Numbered from the stretch's first letter, positions 1-14,900 are shown. The stretch is 64,000 nt of DNA from Pseudomonadota bacterium (GCA_029779535.1 JAKPAG010000112.1:1-64000), one strand, 5' to 3'. The notes: generated by a model from the letters alone, not told the origin. Numbers and translations are program-made.

Positions 1-3494
<3,494 letters not shown>

Positions 3495-3567
3495 TGGAAG
3501 CGGGCCGGTGCTGCGAAGCCCTTTGCGAAGGCAAAGGGCGCACCCGGCACCAACCCAACTCACAAAC

Positions 3568-3609
3568 AAAGGGCCGTCACGCCAAGGCGTAACGGCCCTT
3601 TGCTGTTTT
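3568..3609. terminator. Rho-independent, probably bidirectional terminator
   Basis: aaagggccgt-cacgccaaggcgt-aacggcccttt stem flanked by A-rich and T-rich tracts (aaacaaa / tttgctgtttt). Confidence 0.8.
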
Positions 3610-3650
3610 GGGAGGTGCTGCCCCTGGCCCCACAGGCCGGGCCGCCGGGC

Positions 3651-3737
3651 TCAGGCGAGCGCGGCGGTGAACATCAGGCCGCTGATCCCAGCGGCGGCGA
3701 TGATCGGCAGCATGATCGAGACGATGTTGCTGCGCAT
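3651..3737 (-). CDS. Small hydrophobic 28-aa peptide (unannotated sORF)
   Basis: ATG at 3737 preceded by GGAGAACAAAC; translation MRSNIVSIMLPIIAAAGISGLMFTAALA*; followed on the same strand by the terminator at 3568-3609. Confidence 0.55.
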   Translation of the reverse strand: MRSNIVSIMLPIIAAAGISGLMFTAALA

Positions 3738-3963
3738 GTTTGTTCTCCAAGTGCGATTCGCGAAACGTTGTTCGCAGATGCAACATAACTATTCCGGTAG
3801 AGATTGCGAGTGCAAAGGTTTTCACAGCCATTGCGCTTTTCGCAACTGCAGCATGAGTGGATCGCGGGCCGCGCGATGACGCATGGGCTGGACAGGGGGC
3901 CTGTCGATCCGCAAGGATAGCCGCAAACAGACCAACCGCATTCTTGAGAGGAACGATCCATCC

Positions 3964-5505
3964 ATGTCCGGCGATCCATCGGCCCTGCTTGACCAGCCCT
4001 TCGGTTCCTTTTCCGCGCTGGTTTCGGCCTGGGGCGAATGCAATGGCGACCAGCCGGCGCTTTATGATGGCCAGACCACCCTGTCGTGGCGCGAAACGGC
4101 CGACCGGGTGGAACGGATCGCGGCGCGGCTCCAGGCCGATGGCTTGCAGCGCGGCCAGGCCGTGGCGATCCTCGGCACGTCCAGCGTCAGCTATGCGCTG
4201 GTCTATATGGCGGCTATCCGCGCCGGCGGCTGCGCCGCGCCGCTGACCACCAGCGCCAGCCCCGACCAGCTGCGCGGCATGGCGGCGGATTCGGGCGCGA
4301 TCCACCTCTTCATCGACCGTGCGAAGCTGACCGAACTGGGCGATTTCAAGCTGCCGATTTCCGGCCAGATCGTGCTGGACGAGGAACTGGACGCATTCAT
4401 GGCCGCCCCCGGCACCAAGGCGGCGGCCTTCGAGCCGGACGACAAGGACCCGTTCAACATCATCTATTCGTCGGGCACCACCGGCATTCCCAAGGGCATC
4501 GTTCACAGCCACGGGATGCGCTGGCGCCAGGTCACGTTCCGCGCCGCGCAGAACTATGGCCTGTCCAGCCGCGCGCTGCTGTCAACGCCGCTCTATTCCA
4601 ACACCACTCTGGTCACGTTCCTGCCGACGATGTTCTCGGGCGGCTATGTCTCGATCATGGGCAAGTTCGATGCGCAAAAGTGGCTTGAACGCGCGCAGGC
4701 GGAAAAGATCACCCACACCATGCTGGTCCCGGTGCAATACCGCCGCCTGATGCAGTTCCCGCAGTTCGATGACTATGACCTGTCATCGCTGCGCTACAAA
4801 TTCTGCACCTCGGCTCCGTTCCCGGCAGAGCTCAAGGCCGAAGTTCTGGCGCGGATGCCGGGCGGGCTGGTCGAATACTATGGCATGACCGAAGGCGGCG
4901 TTTCCTGCATCCTCATGGCGCACGAACACCCCGACAAGCTCCACACGGTGGGCCAGCCCGCCCCCGGCCACGGGCTGAAAGTGATCGACGAAAACCTGAA
5001 CGAGGTCGCGCCGGGCGTCGCGGGCGAACTGGTCGGGCGCAGCAACGTGATGATGCTGGGCTACAAGAACCAGCCCGAAAAGACCCGCGAAGGCTACTGG
5101 ATCGATCCGGCGGACGGCTCGGTCTGGCAGCGGATGGGCGATGTTGGCCGGATCGACGCGGAAGGCTTCGTCGAGCTGGTGGGGCGGACCAAGGACGTGA
5201 TCATTTCGGGCGGCTTCAACATCTTCCCGATCGACCTTGAAACCGAACTGGCCAAGGATGACCGCGTGGTCGAAGCCGCCGTGGTCGGCATTCCCAGCGA
5301 ACAGTGGGGCGAAACCCCGGTCGGCTTCGTGGTGCTGAAGCCGGGCGTTGGCGAAGATGCGCTCGAGGACATCCGCAGCATTGCCAACAGCCGCCTGGGC
5401 AAGACCCAGCGCGTTTCCGCGCTCTACGCGATCGAGGAAATGCCGCGCAGCCATATCGGCAAGCTGCTCAAGACCGACCTCAGGGAGATTGCACAGGCGA
5501 AATAG
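3964..5505 (+). CDS. AMP-dependent synthetase/ligase (acyl-CoA synthetase family)
   Basis: [18 protein letters not shown]-loop, YGMTEGG and [20 protein letters not shown] motifs; ATG 3964 after gagaggaac. Confidence 0.92.
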   Translation: MSGDPSALLDQPFGSFSALVSAWGECNGDQPALYDGQTTLSWRETADRVERIAARLQADGLQRGQAVAILGTSSVSYALVYMAAIRAGGCAAPLTTSASPDQLRGMAADSGAIHLFIDRAKLTELGDFKLPISGQIVLDEELDAFMAAPGTKAAAFEPDDKDPFNIIYSSGTTGIPKGIVHSHGMRWRQVTFRAAQNYGLSSRALLSTPLYSNTTLVTFLPTMFSGGYVSIMGKFDAQKWLERAQAEKITHTMLVPVQYRRLMQFPQFDDYDLSSLRYKFCTSAPFPAELKAEVLARMPGGLVEYYGMTEGGVSCILMAHEHPDKLHTVGQPAPGHGLKVIDENLNEVAPGVAGELVGRSNVMMLGYKNQPEKTREGYWIDPADGSVWQRMGDVGRIDAEGFVELVGRTKDVIISGGFNIFPIDLETELAKDDRVVEAAVVGIPSEQWGETPVGFVVLKPGVGEDALEDIRSIANSRLGKTQRVSALYAIEEMPRSHIGKLLKTDLREIAQAK

Positions 5506-5549
5506 CGCGCAATCTTGCCAGTTCGGCCTGTCGCCCCTATCGGCCAGAC

Positions 5550-7109
<1,560 letters not shown>

Positions 7110-7121
7110 GGCCGGCGCCGG

Positions 7122-7616
7122 TCAGAGGCTGACGAACTTCCCCGCCGCGCGGTCTTTGCGCACCTTCAGGCCGTCGAACACTTCGCCGCTCATCGCGATG
7201 TAGACGCCGGGCGCGGCGACTTGCGCTGTGGCGAAGGCCATGCCGAGGTTGAAGGGGGCGTCGGTTTCGGCAAAGCGCGCGGGGCTGAGCGCGCCGGTCA
7301 GGACCACGGTCTTGCCGGGAACAGCCGCGGCCAGCACTTTTGCCGTGTCGGTCATCGTGTCGGTGCCGTGGGTCACGACGATGCGGCTTTCGGGTGCCTC
7401 GCGCGCGGCGGCGGCGATCAGTTCGCGGTCGGCGTCGGTCAGGTCCAGGCTGTCCTTGCGCATCAGTTCCACCACCCGGAACGGCAGCGCGACGCGCGCT
7501 TCCTGCAGCAGCGCGGGGATGCCGCTTTCGACGATCTGGTATTCGCTCAGCGCGTCGAAATAGGCTTTGTCGATGGTGCCGCCGGTGGTCAGCACAAGGA
7601 TCGGTTGCTGCGTCAT
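7122..7616 (-). CDS. Asparaginase N-terminal-domain protein (half length)
   Basis: 164 aa; LVLTTGGTIDK and VVTHGTDTMTDTAKVL catalytic motifs of type I/II asparaginases; no C-terminal domain. Confidence 0.85.
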   Translation of the reverse strand: MTQQPILVLTTGGTIDKAYFDALSEYQIVESGIPALLQEARVALPFRVVELMRKDSLDLTDADRELIAAAAREAPESRIVVTHGTDTMTDTAKVLAAAVPGKTVVLTGALSPARFAETDAPFNLGMAFATAQVAAPGVYIAMSGEVFDGLKVRKDRAAGKFVSL

Positions 7617-7683
7617 GCGCGCCCCATAGCGCGCCGTGGGGGCATCGTGCTAGCCTGCGGGCAGGCAACGGGGGAGAACGGGC

Positions 7684-8925
7684 ATGGCGACTGTGGCAGA
7701 CGGGCCGCGCGCATCGGGAACGCGGCTGGCCTGGGTGGTCGGCCTGCTGGGGCTGTCGGTGCTGCTCAACTATGTCGATCGCGGCGCGATCGGGGTGGCC
7801 GCGCCGCTGATGAAGCAGGACCTGAACCTGTCCGCCACGGGCTTCGGCACGGCGGTTTCCGCGTTCTTCTGGGTCTATGCCCCGCTCTGCGCATTCGTGG
7901 GCTGGCTGTGCGACCGGTTCTGCGTTTACCGCATGTTCGCGTTTGGCATCGCGCTGTGGGCGCTGGCCACGCTGCTGACTGGCTGGGTTGGCGGTATTGC
8001 CTCGCTGATCGTGCTGCGGCTGGTGCTGGGGCTGGGCGAAAGCATTGCCTTTCCCGGCAGTTCCAAGATCTTTGCCGCCGAAGTACCGGCCGCGCATCGC
8101 GGCACGGCCAATGCCGTGGTGGCCGCCGCGCTGGCATTCGGCCCGGCGGTGGGCACGCTGACCGGGGGGATGATCCTGCAGGCGGCGGGGTGGCGGCCGA
8201 TCTTCTGGACCTTTGGCGCCATCACACTGCTGTGGCTGGTGCCCTGGCAGGTCACCAGCGCCCCCTTGCGCGCCAGAAGCGTGGCCACGCCCGTGACCGC
8301 GCCGGTCAACTTCGCCGCGCTGCTGAAAGTGCCGGCGCTGTGGCAGATGGGCGCGGCGCATTTCATGTCGAACTATGGCTTCTACTTCCTGCTGACCTGG
8401 CTGCCGCTGTACCTGGTCAAGACCGTGGGCTGGTCGATCCCCCAGATGACCTTGCTGACCACACTGGGCTTTGCCGTGCAGGGCGTGACCGCGCTGGTCA
8501 GCGGGCGCTGGTCCGACCGGGCGGTGGCCATGGGCGCGGCGGAAGGTCCGCTGCGCCGCCGCGCCATGATCTGGGCCCAGGCGCTGAGCGGCGGGGCGAT
8601 TGCGGCGCTGTGGTTTGCCGATGGGCTGCTCCAGGTCGGCCTGTGCCTGGTGATCGCGGGGATCGGTTCGGGCCTGCTTGCCACCAACCTCTATGCGGTC
8701 GGCCAGATGTTCTCCGGCCCGCGCGCCGCGGGCAGTTGGATCGGGGTGCAGAACGCCTGCGGCAACTGCGCCGGGATCATCGGCCCGGTGGTGACCGGGG
8801 TGATCGTCGACCGGCTCGGCAGCTATGGCTGGGCCTTTGCCCTGGCGGCCGGGGTTTCGCTGCTGGGGACCGTGTGGTGGTGGAAGATCGTGCCCGAGAT
8901 CAGGCAGGCTGATCTTTCCGCATGA
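7684..8925 (+). CDS. MFS transporter
   Basis: 413 aa, multiple TM segments, NYVDRGAIGVAAP N-terminus as in ACS-family MFS transporters. Confidence 0.9.
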   Translation: MATVADGPRASGTRLAWVVGLLGLSVLLNYVDRGAIGVAAPLMKQDLNLSATGFGTAVSAFFWVYAPLCAFVGWLCDRFCVYRMFAFGIALWALATLLTGWVGGIASLIVLRLVLGLGESIAFPGSSKIFAAEVPAAHRGTANAVVAAALAFGPAVGTLTGGMILQAAGWRPIFWTFGAITLLWLVPWQVTSAPLRARSVATPVTAPVNFAALLKVPALWQMGAAHFMSNYGFYFLLTWLPLYLVKTVGWSIPQMTLLTTLGFAVQGVTALVSGRWSDRAVAMGAAEGPLRRRAMIWAQALSGGAIAALWFADGLLQVGLCLVIAGIGSGLLATNLYAVGQMFSGPRAAGSWIGVQNACGNCAGIIGPVVTGVIVDRLGSYGWAFALAAGVSLLGTVWWWKIVPEIRQADLSA

Positions 8926-8929
8926 CGGA

Positions 8930-8982
8930 TTCCTGGTTGGGTGCGCCAATCGCATCCGCGATTGGCCTGGCCAGGCCAGGAA
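8930..8982. terminator. Nested inverted repeat between convergent genes, candidate bidirectional terminator
   Basis: Inner GCCAATCGC-atcc-GCGATTGGC (8945-8966), outer TTCCTGG (8930-8936)/CCAGGAA (8976-8982). Confidence 0.55.
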
Positions 8983-9021
8983 AAGCCGGATGGCCTTTCC
9001 GCACCGCCGTAAGGCGGACAA

Positions 9022-9660
9022 CTACGCCGCCAGCGCGGCGTCCTCGATCGCGTCGATCGCACTGTGCAGCCGGAGGGCGGCGTCGCCGGTCAGGGCGTGT
9101 TCGAACAGGGTCAGGTGGCGGCGCAGGGTGCGGCGAACCGTGCCCGAGCCTTCGCCGGTCGGTTCGCCCAGCTCGCGGTAGTGTTCCAGGCCATAGCGCA
9201 AGATGATCGTGGCGTTGATCGCCAGGTCGCGCAGCCGCTGGCGCGGCCAGTCGAGCAGGCCGGCATCGACCAGCGCGGCGAGGTGCGCTTCGAGCTGGCC
9301 GAAAGTGCGCTGCAGCCATTCCGGTGCGCGCTTGCCGACCACGTCGGCATGTTCGCCGTAACCGGCCTGATCGCGGTAGAGGAAACGGAAGCGGCGAAAT
9401 TCCGCCATCATCGCGCGCAGCAGTTCAACGTATGAAGCCAGCGGATCGGCGTCCGGGCGCATGTCCAGCCGCTGGTCGATCGCGGCGGCAAAGCGTTCGC
9501 CCAGCACTTCCAGCAAGGCGCGCTTGGTCTTGAAGTGATACCACAGGTTGCCTTCCGCCATGCCGAGGTGGGCGGCGAGCGCGGCGGTGGTCACCGCGCC
9601 ATAGCCCTGTTCGTTGAACAGCAGCCGCGCCCCTTCGACAATGCGGTCCCGGGTTTTCAT
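9022..9660 (-). CDS. TetR family transcriptional regulator
   Basis: RIVEGARLLFNEQGYGAVTTAALAAHLGMAEGNLWYHFKTKRALL HTH; start overlaps the P450 stop (TGATG). Confidence 0.92.
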   Translation of the reverse strand: MKTRDRIVEGARLLFNEQGYGAVTTAALAAHLGMAEGNLWYHFKTKRALLEVLGERFAAAIDQRLDMRPDADPLASYVELLRAMMAEFRRFRFLYRDQAGYGEHADVVGKRAPEWLQRTFGQLEAHLAALVDAGLLDWPRQRLRDLAINATIILRYGLEHYRELGEPTGEGSGTVRRTLRRHLTLFEHALTGDAALRLHSAIDAIEDAALAA

Positions 9661-10904
9661 CAGTAGTGCGACAGTTCAACCATGACCTGCCTGTAGCCGT
9701 GGACGAAGCAGGTGGCGACCCGTTCCGGCTCGGCAATCACGTTGGCGCGCAGGCGGCGTTTGGCCATTTCTTCCAGCAGGGTGGTCAATTGCAGTTCGGC
9801 TACCCGCGCGCCGACGCAGCGGTGGATGCCATAGCCGAACGAAAGGTGGCGGCGGGCGTTCTCGCGGTCGACGATCACTTCGTCGGGGCGGTCGAATACG
9901 CTCTCGTCGCGGTTGGCGCTGATGTACCACAGCGCCACCTTGTCGCCCTTCTTCATCTGCGCGCCGTCCAGCTCGGTGTCTTCCATCACCGTGCGGCGCA
10001 TGTGCGCCAGCGGGGTCTGCCAGCGGATCAGTTCCTGCACGGCATTGGGGATCAACGCCGGGTCGGCTTCCAGCTTGGCGCGTTCCTGCGGGAACTGGCT
10101 CAGCCCCCAGGCGAAGGCCGACATCGAATTGCGGGTGGTGTCGTTGCCGCCGACGATCAGCAGGATCAGGTTGCCGATGAATTCTTCCTGGCTCATGTGG
10201 TTCATCGCATCGCTGCGCAGCATGACCGAAATCAGGTCCTTGCCTGGATTGGCGGCCTTGTGCTGCCACAGCTCGGCAAAGGCGGCGCCCATTTCGAACA
10301 GCGCGGCGTTACGCCTGGCCATGTCTTCGGGCGTTTTCATCAGTTCGACGTTGCCGCCCATGTCCGACCAGTAGGTCAGCTTGTGGCGCTGCTCCCACGG
10401 GAAGTCGAACAGCTTGGCCAGCATGCCCGTGGTCAATTCGATCGAGACGCGGTCGGTCCAGTTGAACGCTTCGCCGATCGGCAGGCTGTCGAGCACTTCG
10501 GCGGTGCGCTGCTGCACTTCGCGCTTCATCGCCGCCACTTCCGAAGGGCCAAAGCTGGGGGCGATGGTGCGGCGCTGCGCGGTGTGCTGCGGCGGGTCCA
10601 TCGCGATGAACATCGGCGTGCGCATTTCGTTTTCCATCGGTTCGCCCACCGAACCGGGCAGCGCGATCCCGCCATGTTCCCAGCTGGACGAAAAGATCTT
10701 GGGCAGCGCTTCGATATGGACGATCGGCTTGTGGGTGGTGACCGACCAATAGGGGCCAAACGCGCTGTCGGGCACATACTGGATCGGGCACCGCGCGCGC
10801 AGCTGGCGGAAGGGTTCCTGCCAGCCTTCGCCTTCGTAAAGTTCGGCGCGGCTGACATCGATCGGCGTCAGAGCGCCGCCGGGCACGGTGGTGGCAATGT
10901 TCAT
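9660..10904 (-). CDS. Cytochrome P450
   Basis: Heme-ligand motif FGYGIHRCVGARVAE; GGNDTTRNS I-helix; ATG at 10904 (MNIATTVPGG). Confidence 0.94.
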   Translation of the reverse strand: MNIATTVPGGALTPIDVSRAELYEGEGWQEPFRQLRARCPIQYVPDSAFGPYWSVTTHKPIVHIEALPKIFSSSWEHGGIALPGSVGEPMENEMRTPMFIAMDPPQHTAQRRTIAPSFGPSEVAAMKREVQQRTAEVLDSLPIGEAFNWTDRVSIELTTGMLAKLFDFPWEQRHKLTYWSDMGGNVELMKTPEDMARRNAALFEMGAAFAELWQHKAANPGKDLISVMLRSDAMNHMSQEEFIGNLILLIVGGNDTTRNSMSAFAWGLSQFPQERAKLEADPALIPNAVQELIRWQTPLAHMRRTVMEDTELDGAQMKKGDKVALWYISANRDESVFDRPDEVIVDRENARRHLSFGYGIHRCVGARVAELQLTTLLEEMAKRRLRANVIAEPERVATCFVHGYRQVMVELSHY

Positions 10905-10940
10905 GGGCTCTCTCTCCCTTCGCGCTTTGGCGATTCCCAT

Positions 10941-10960
10941 TCTAGGGTATATACCCTAGA
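10941..10960. promoter_or_regulatory. Perfect 20-bp palindrome, candidate TetR-type operator
   Basis: TCTAGGGTATATACCCTAGA, 37 bp upstream of the P450 start. Confidence 0.65.
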
Positions 10961-11008
10961 TCGGCCAATGCGCGGGAAGAGTCAAGCGCGCGGCGCCCCA
11001 TAGGCAAA

Positions 11009-11039
11009 CCGCCGCCGGGACGCTGGGTCCGGGCGGCGG
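11009..11039. terminator. GC-rich hairpin downstream of the 11070-11471 gene
   Basis: CCGCCGCCgGGA-CGCTGGG-TCCgGGCGGCGG, 12-bp stem with one mismatch; no clear U-tract. Confidence 0.4.
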
Positions 11040-11069
11040 CCACTCGCTGTTCGGTGAGGGCGGGGCGGG

Positions 11070-11471
11070 TCAGTTGCCCTTGGTGACCTTCTTGTAAGGC
11101 ACGAAATCGCCCAGGTTGATGAACCCGGTGGTGATCCCGCTGGTGCGGCTGACCGTGTGCATGATGTCCAGCTTGCACAGCTGGCTGCCGGTGGTGTGGG
11201 TCACCAGGATGTCGTCGTCGTCCAGCCGGCTGGCGTTATCCGGGCGGTTGACCCACAGGGTCGAGCCGCTGCGGAACACCAGCGCGGTCTTGTCCAGCAC
11301 GGTCATGTCGCGGCTGTCCCAGCTGTTGATGCAGCTGGTCGGTTTCCCGGCTTCGCGCCCTTCGAGCATCTTGGCGAGGCGTTGTTCGGGGGTCAGCCTG
11401 GGCTTGGCCTGGGCCGAGGTGCCCGCCAGCACCATGGCCGTGACGGCAAGTGCGGTGGCGATCCTGCGCAT
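11070..11471 (-). CDS. Hypothetical secreted protein
   Basis: MRRIATALAVTAMVLAGTSAQAKPRL signal peptide; GGAG before ATG at 11471; two Cys in mature part. Confidence 0.7.
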   Translation of the reverse strand: MRRIATALAVTAMVLAGTSAQAKPRLTPEQRLAKMLEGREAGKPTSCINSWDSRDMTVLDKTALVFRSGSTLWVNRPDNASRLDDDDILVTHTTGSQLCKLDIMHTVSRTSGITTGFINLGDFVPYKKVTKGN

Positions 11472-11522
11472 GGATGTTCTCCTTCTCTGCTGACCAGCCA
11501 AGGCTAGCACGGTTTCCTGAAC

Positions 11523-12941
11523 CTAGGCTGTCCCGCCCACGGTCAACCCTTCAACCAGCAGGGTGGGCTGGCCAACCCCGGCGGGCACGCTCTGCCCGCC
11601 CTTGCCGCACACGCCGACGCCTTCGTCAAGCGCCATGTCGTTGCCGATGCCGGTAACGCGGGTCAGCACGGTTGGGCCATCGCCGATCAGCGTCGCGCCC
11701 TTGATCGGCGCGCCCAGCTTGCCATTCTCGATTCGATAGGCCTCGGTGCAGGAAAACACGAACTTGCCCGATACGATGTCAACCTGCCCGCCGCCAAAGC
11801 TCTTGGCGAAGATGCCGTGCTTCACCCGGCTCAGCAGTTCGGCCGGATCGTCATTCCCGCCCTTCATGAACGTGTTGGTCATGCGCGGCATGGGCGCATG
11901 GGCATAGCTTTCGCGCCGGCCGTTGCCGGTGGGGGCGACGCCCATCAGCCGCGCGTTGAGCCGGTCCTGCATGTAGCCCTTCAGAATCCCGTCCTCGATC
12001 AGCACGGTTTCGCTGGTGGGGGTGCCTTCATCGTCGATCGACAGCGAGCCGCGCCGCCCGGCAATCGAGCCATCGTCGACCACGGTCACGCCCGGCGCGC
12101 CCACGCGCTCGCCGATCCGGCCGGAAAAGGCGCTGGTGCCCTTGCGGTTGAAATCGCCTTCCAGCCCGTGGCCGACCGCTTCGTGCAGCAGCACGCCGGG
12201 CCAGCCGGGGCCAAGCAGCACGGTCATCTCGCCCGCCGGGGCGTCCACGCTCTCAAGGTTGGTCAGCGCCTGGGCCAGCGCCTCGTCGATCGCGCGGTTC
12301 CAGCTTTCGGGCTTCAGCAGGTCGTCATAGAGCCAGCGCCCGCCCATGCCGAAGCTGCCGGTTTCGCGCCGCCCGTTCGCTTCGGCGACGATCGAGACGT
12401 TGAGCCGGACCAGGGGGCGCACGTCAGTCGCCAGGAAGCCATCGGCGCGGACCACTTCTACCACCGACCACGATCCCGACAGGCTGGCCGAAACCTGCGC
12501 CACGCGCGGATCGCGGGCGCGGGCGGCCTGGTTGATCTCCTCCAGCAGCTTCACCTTGGTCGCAAACGGCACCAGGTCGAGCGGGGACTGGTCGGTATAG
12601 AGGTGGCGGTTGTTCTGGCGCGGGGGCGGGGCGGGCTGGCCCTTGGCCGGATCGAGCAGTTGCAGCGTTTCGCCGGCACGGCGGATCGCCGCCTCGCTGA
12701 TCTCGTTGGCATGGGCAAAGCCGGTCATCTCGCCGGACACGCCGCGCAGGCCGAACCCGGCATCGCGCGAATAGTCGGCCGTTTTCAGGCGGCCATCATC
12801 GAACACGAAGCTTTCACTGGCGATGAACTGCAGGAACAGTTCGCCATCGTCGCAGCGGGCCAGGGTGTCGCGGGTGACGGCCAGCGCGGCTTCGGGGGTC
12901 AGCTGGCGATAGAGCAGCGAGCGGGGATCGGCGGTGGTCAT
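11523..12941 (-). CDS. tldD: Metalloprotease TldD
   Basis: HEAVGHGLEGDF motif and long TldD/PmbA-like sequence with GKGGQSVPAGVGQPTL C-terminus. Confidence 0.95.
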   Translation of the reverse strand: MTTADPRSLLYRQLTPEAALAVTRDTLARCDDGELFLQFIASESFVFDDGRLKTADYSRDAGFGLRGVSGEMTGFAHANEISEAAIRRAGETLQLLDPAKGQPAPPPRQNNRHLYTDQSPLDLVPFATKVKLLEEINQAARARDPRVAQVSASLSGSWSVVEVVRADGFLATDVRPLVRLNVSIVAEANGRRETGSFGMGGRWLYDDLLKPESWNRAIDEALAQALTNLESVDAPAGEMTVLLGPGWPGVLLHEAVGHGLEGDFNRKGTSAFSGRIGERVGAPGVTVVDDGSIAGRRGSLSIDDEGTPTSETVLIEDGILKGYMQDRLNARLMGVAPTGNGRRESYAHAPMPRMTNTFMKGGNDDPAELLSRVKHGIFAKSFGGGQVDIVSGKFVFSCTEAYRIENGKLGAPIKGATLIGDGPTVLTRVTGIGNDMALDEGVGVCGKGGQSVPAGVGQPTLLVEGLTVGGTA

Positions 12942-12993
12942 GCCACCGGATATAAGCGCTCTGGCCGCGATGGCTAGAGCGGGAGGGGCCGGA

Positions 12994-13191
12994 TCAGGCT
13001 GCCGCCTGATCCGCCGCGCCGCCCTTCAGCACGAAGCGCTTGTCGCAATAGCCGCAATCGACGTAGCCGCGCTCGTCGATTTCCAGATAGACGCGCGGGT
13101 GGCCCAGTGCCGCGCCGCCGCGGACATCGCTGGCGCCGTCGCAGGAAACGCGGGTGGAAGTGACGATCTGGGTTTCAGGCTGCGTGCTCAT
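12994..13191 (-). CDS. Zinc-finger (CHCC-type) domain protein
   Basis: 65 aa: VSCDG...[26 protein letters not shown], the NDUFS6-like Zn motif. Confidence 0.88.
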   Translation of the reverse strand: MSTQPETQIVTSTRVSCDGASDVRGGAALGHPRVYLEIDERGYVDCGYCDKRFVLKGGAADQAAA

Positions 13192-13230
13192 GGACCGGGT
13201 CCATAGCAGCGGCGCAGCGGCAATGCCAGT

Positions 13231-13803
13231 CTACTGGTAATTGAGCGTGAGCGAGAAAGTGCCGGTATATGTGCCTGGCGCTTGCCGGGCACCGACCCGC
13301 AGTGTCGCGCCCACCGGAAATTGGAAAATCCCGCTGGTATTGGCAATGCGAAACGCCAGCGGTGCGGTGGAAAGCACGGCGGTAGGTGTGCTGCCGATCA
13401 CGAAAGTATCCATCGTCATCGTCTCGGTACCGCCGACCCGGGTCAGGGTGCGGCTGGTGGCGTTGACCGAAATGGAAACCTGCTGATTGAAGCTTCCCTT
13501 ACCAGCAAATGCCGCTGGTTGGGCAGGCAGCCCTGCGGCGAGAAGCACACCGCCGGTCTTGGTCCGCACGCCTGACGGCGACAAAACGACCGTACCGGCG
13601 GTATTTCCGGCTGCGATCCGCCCAAACACAAGATCGTCGACCTTGAAGAAACTGAGCTGAGAAACGATCACTGCTTCGGCGCGAGCCTGGACGGTCACCT
13701 TTTCCTTTGCCTGGACCGGCGCAGGCAACGCCAGCACGACCACCAACGCCGCGCCAACGGCGCGTCGCAAAGCAAGTTCGCGGCAGAGAGGCCCCCAATT
13801 CAT
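13231..13803 (-). CDS. DUF4402-type secreted protein
   Basis: Signal peptide and PVGATLRVGARQAPGTYTGTFSLTLNYQ C-terminus characteristic of DUF4402. Confidence 0.75.
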   Translation of the reverse strand: MNWGPLCRELALRRAVGAALVVVLALPAPVQAKEKVTVQARAEAVIVSQLSFFKVDDLVFGRIAAGNTAGTVVLSPSGVRTKTGGVLLAAGLPAQPAAFAGKGSFNQQVSISVNATSRTLTRVGGTETMTMDTFVIGSTPTAVLSTAPLAFRIANTSGIFQFPVGATLRVGARQAPGTYTGTFSLTLNYQ

Positions 13804-13934
13804 TTTGCCCGCATAGCCCCGCGCACGTGAAGGCATGCTTCGCACGCATGGTTAACAGCGCGGTAGGGAATTGCCCGCATCGGGCCGATTCCGGGGGCTT
13901 TACGCCGCGCCAATAGTACCGCAAAGCAGCGCGC

Positions 13935-14885
13935 ATGAGCACGTCCGAACTGCCCCCCGCGATCCGCATCGACAACCTGGTGAAGCGCTATGCCCCGGCG
14001 GGCAAGGCGGAGGCCAAGCTGGCGCTGAAAGGCGTCAGTTTCGACGTGCCGCAGGGCGAGATCTTCGGGCTGCTCGGTCCCAACGGCGCGGGCAAATCGA
14101 CTCTGATCAACATCCTTGCCGGACTGGTCAACAAGACCAGCGGAACCGCGCAAATCTGGGGTTTTGACATCGATGCCGACCCGCGCAACGCCAAGCGTTC
14201 GATCGGGATCGTGCCGCAGGAGATCGTGTTCGATCCGTTCTTCACGCCGTTCGAAGTGCTGGAGAATCAGGCCGGGCTCTACGGCGTGCCCAAGGCCGCG
14301 CGGCGCAGCCTGGAACTGCTCGGGCAGGTCCACCTCTCGGACAAGGCCAATGCCTATGCCCGCACCCTGTCAGGCGGGATGAAGCGCCGCCTGCTGATCG
14401 CCAAGGCGATGGTCCACACCCCGCCGGTGCTGGTGCTGGACGAGCCGACCGCCGGGGTGGACGTGGAACTGCGCCGCCAGCTGTGGGAACTGGTCAGCGA
14501 GCTTAACCATCACGGGGTCACGGTGGTCCTGACCACCCATTACCTCGAAGAAGCCGAACAGCTGTGCAACCGCATCGCGATCATCAACCATGGTGAACTG
14601 ATCGCCAACAAGCCGACCCGCGAGTTGGTCGAAATGGCGCGCGAAAAGATCGTCGTCCTGACGCTCGACCGCGAAGTGACCGAGCTGCCCAGCCATCCCG
14701 CCTTCCTCAAGTGCGCGAAGGTTGGCGATCACGGCCTGGAGGTGACCTTCGACAAGGACCGCACCAACGCGGGCGAGATCCTCTCGCAGATCCAGGGCCA
14801 GGGCTTCGGCATCATCGACGTGACCACGCGCGAGGCGGACCTGGAGGACGTGTTCGTCCATCTCACCAGCAGCGCGGCGGCCTGA
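13935..14885 (+). CDS. ABC transporter ATP-binding protein
   Basis: Walker A LGPNGAGKSTL, signature LSGGMKRRLLIAKAM, Walker B VLVLDEPTAGVD. Confidence 0.93.
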   Translation: MSTSELPPAIRIDNLVKRYAPAGKAEAKLALKGVSFDVPQGEIFGLLGPNGAGKSTLINILAGLVNKTSGTAQIWGFDIDADPRNAKRSIGIVPQEIVFDPFFTPFEVLENQAGLYGVPKAARRSLELLGQVHLSDKANAYARTLSGGMKRRLLIAKAMVHTPPVLVLDEPTAGVDVELRRQLWELVSELNHHGVTVVLTTHYLEEAEQLCNRIAIINHGELIANKPTRELVEMAREKIVVLTLDREVTELPSHPAFLKCAKVGDHGLEVTFDKDRTNAGEILSQIQGQGFGIIDVTTREADLEDVFVHLTSSAAA

Positions 14886-14900
14886 CGCCAGGGAGGGCGC

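Noticed and set aside
7653-7666. GCCTGC-GG-GCAGGC hairpin between the asparaginase-like and MFS genes
   Set aside because: Loop too small and stem too short to assign a function; expected at this GC content.
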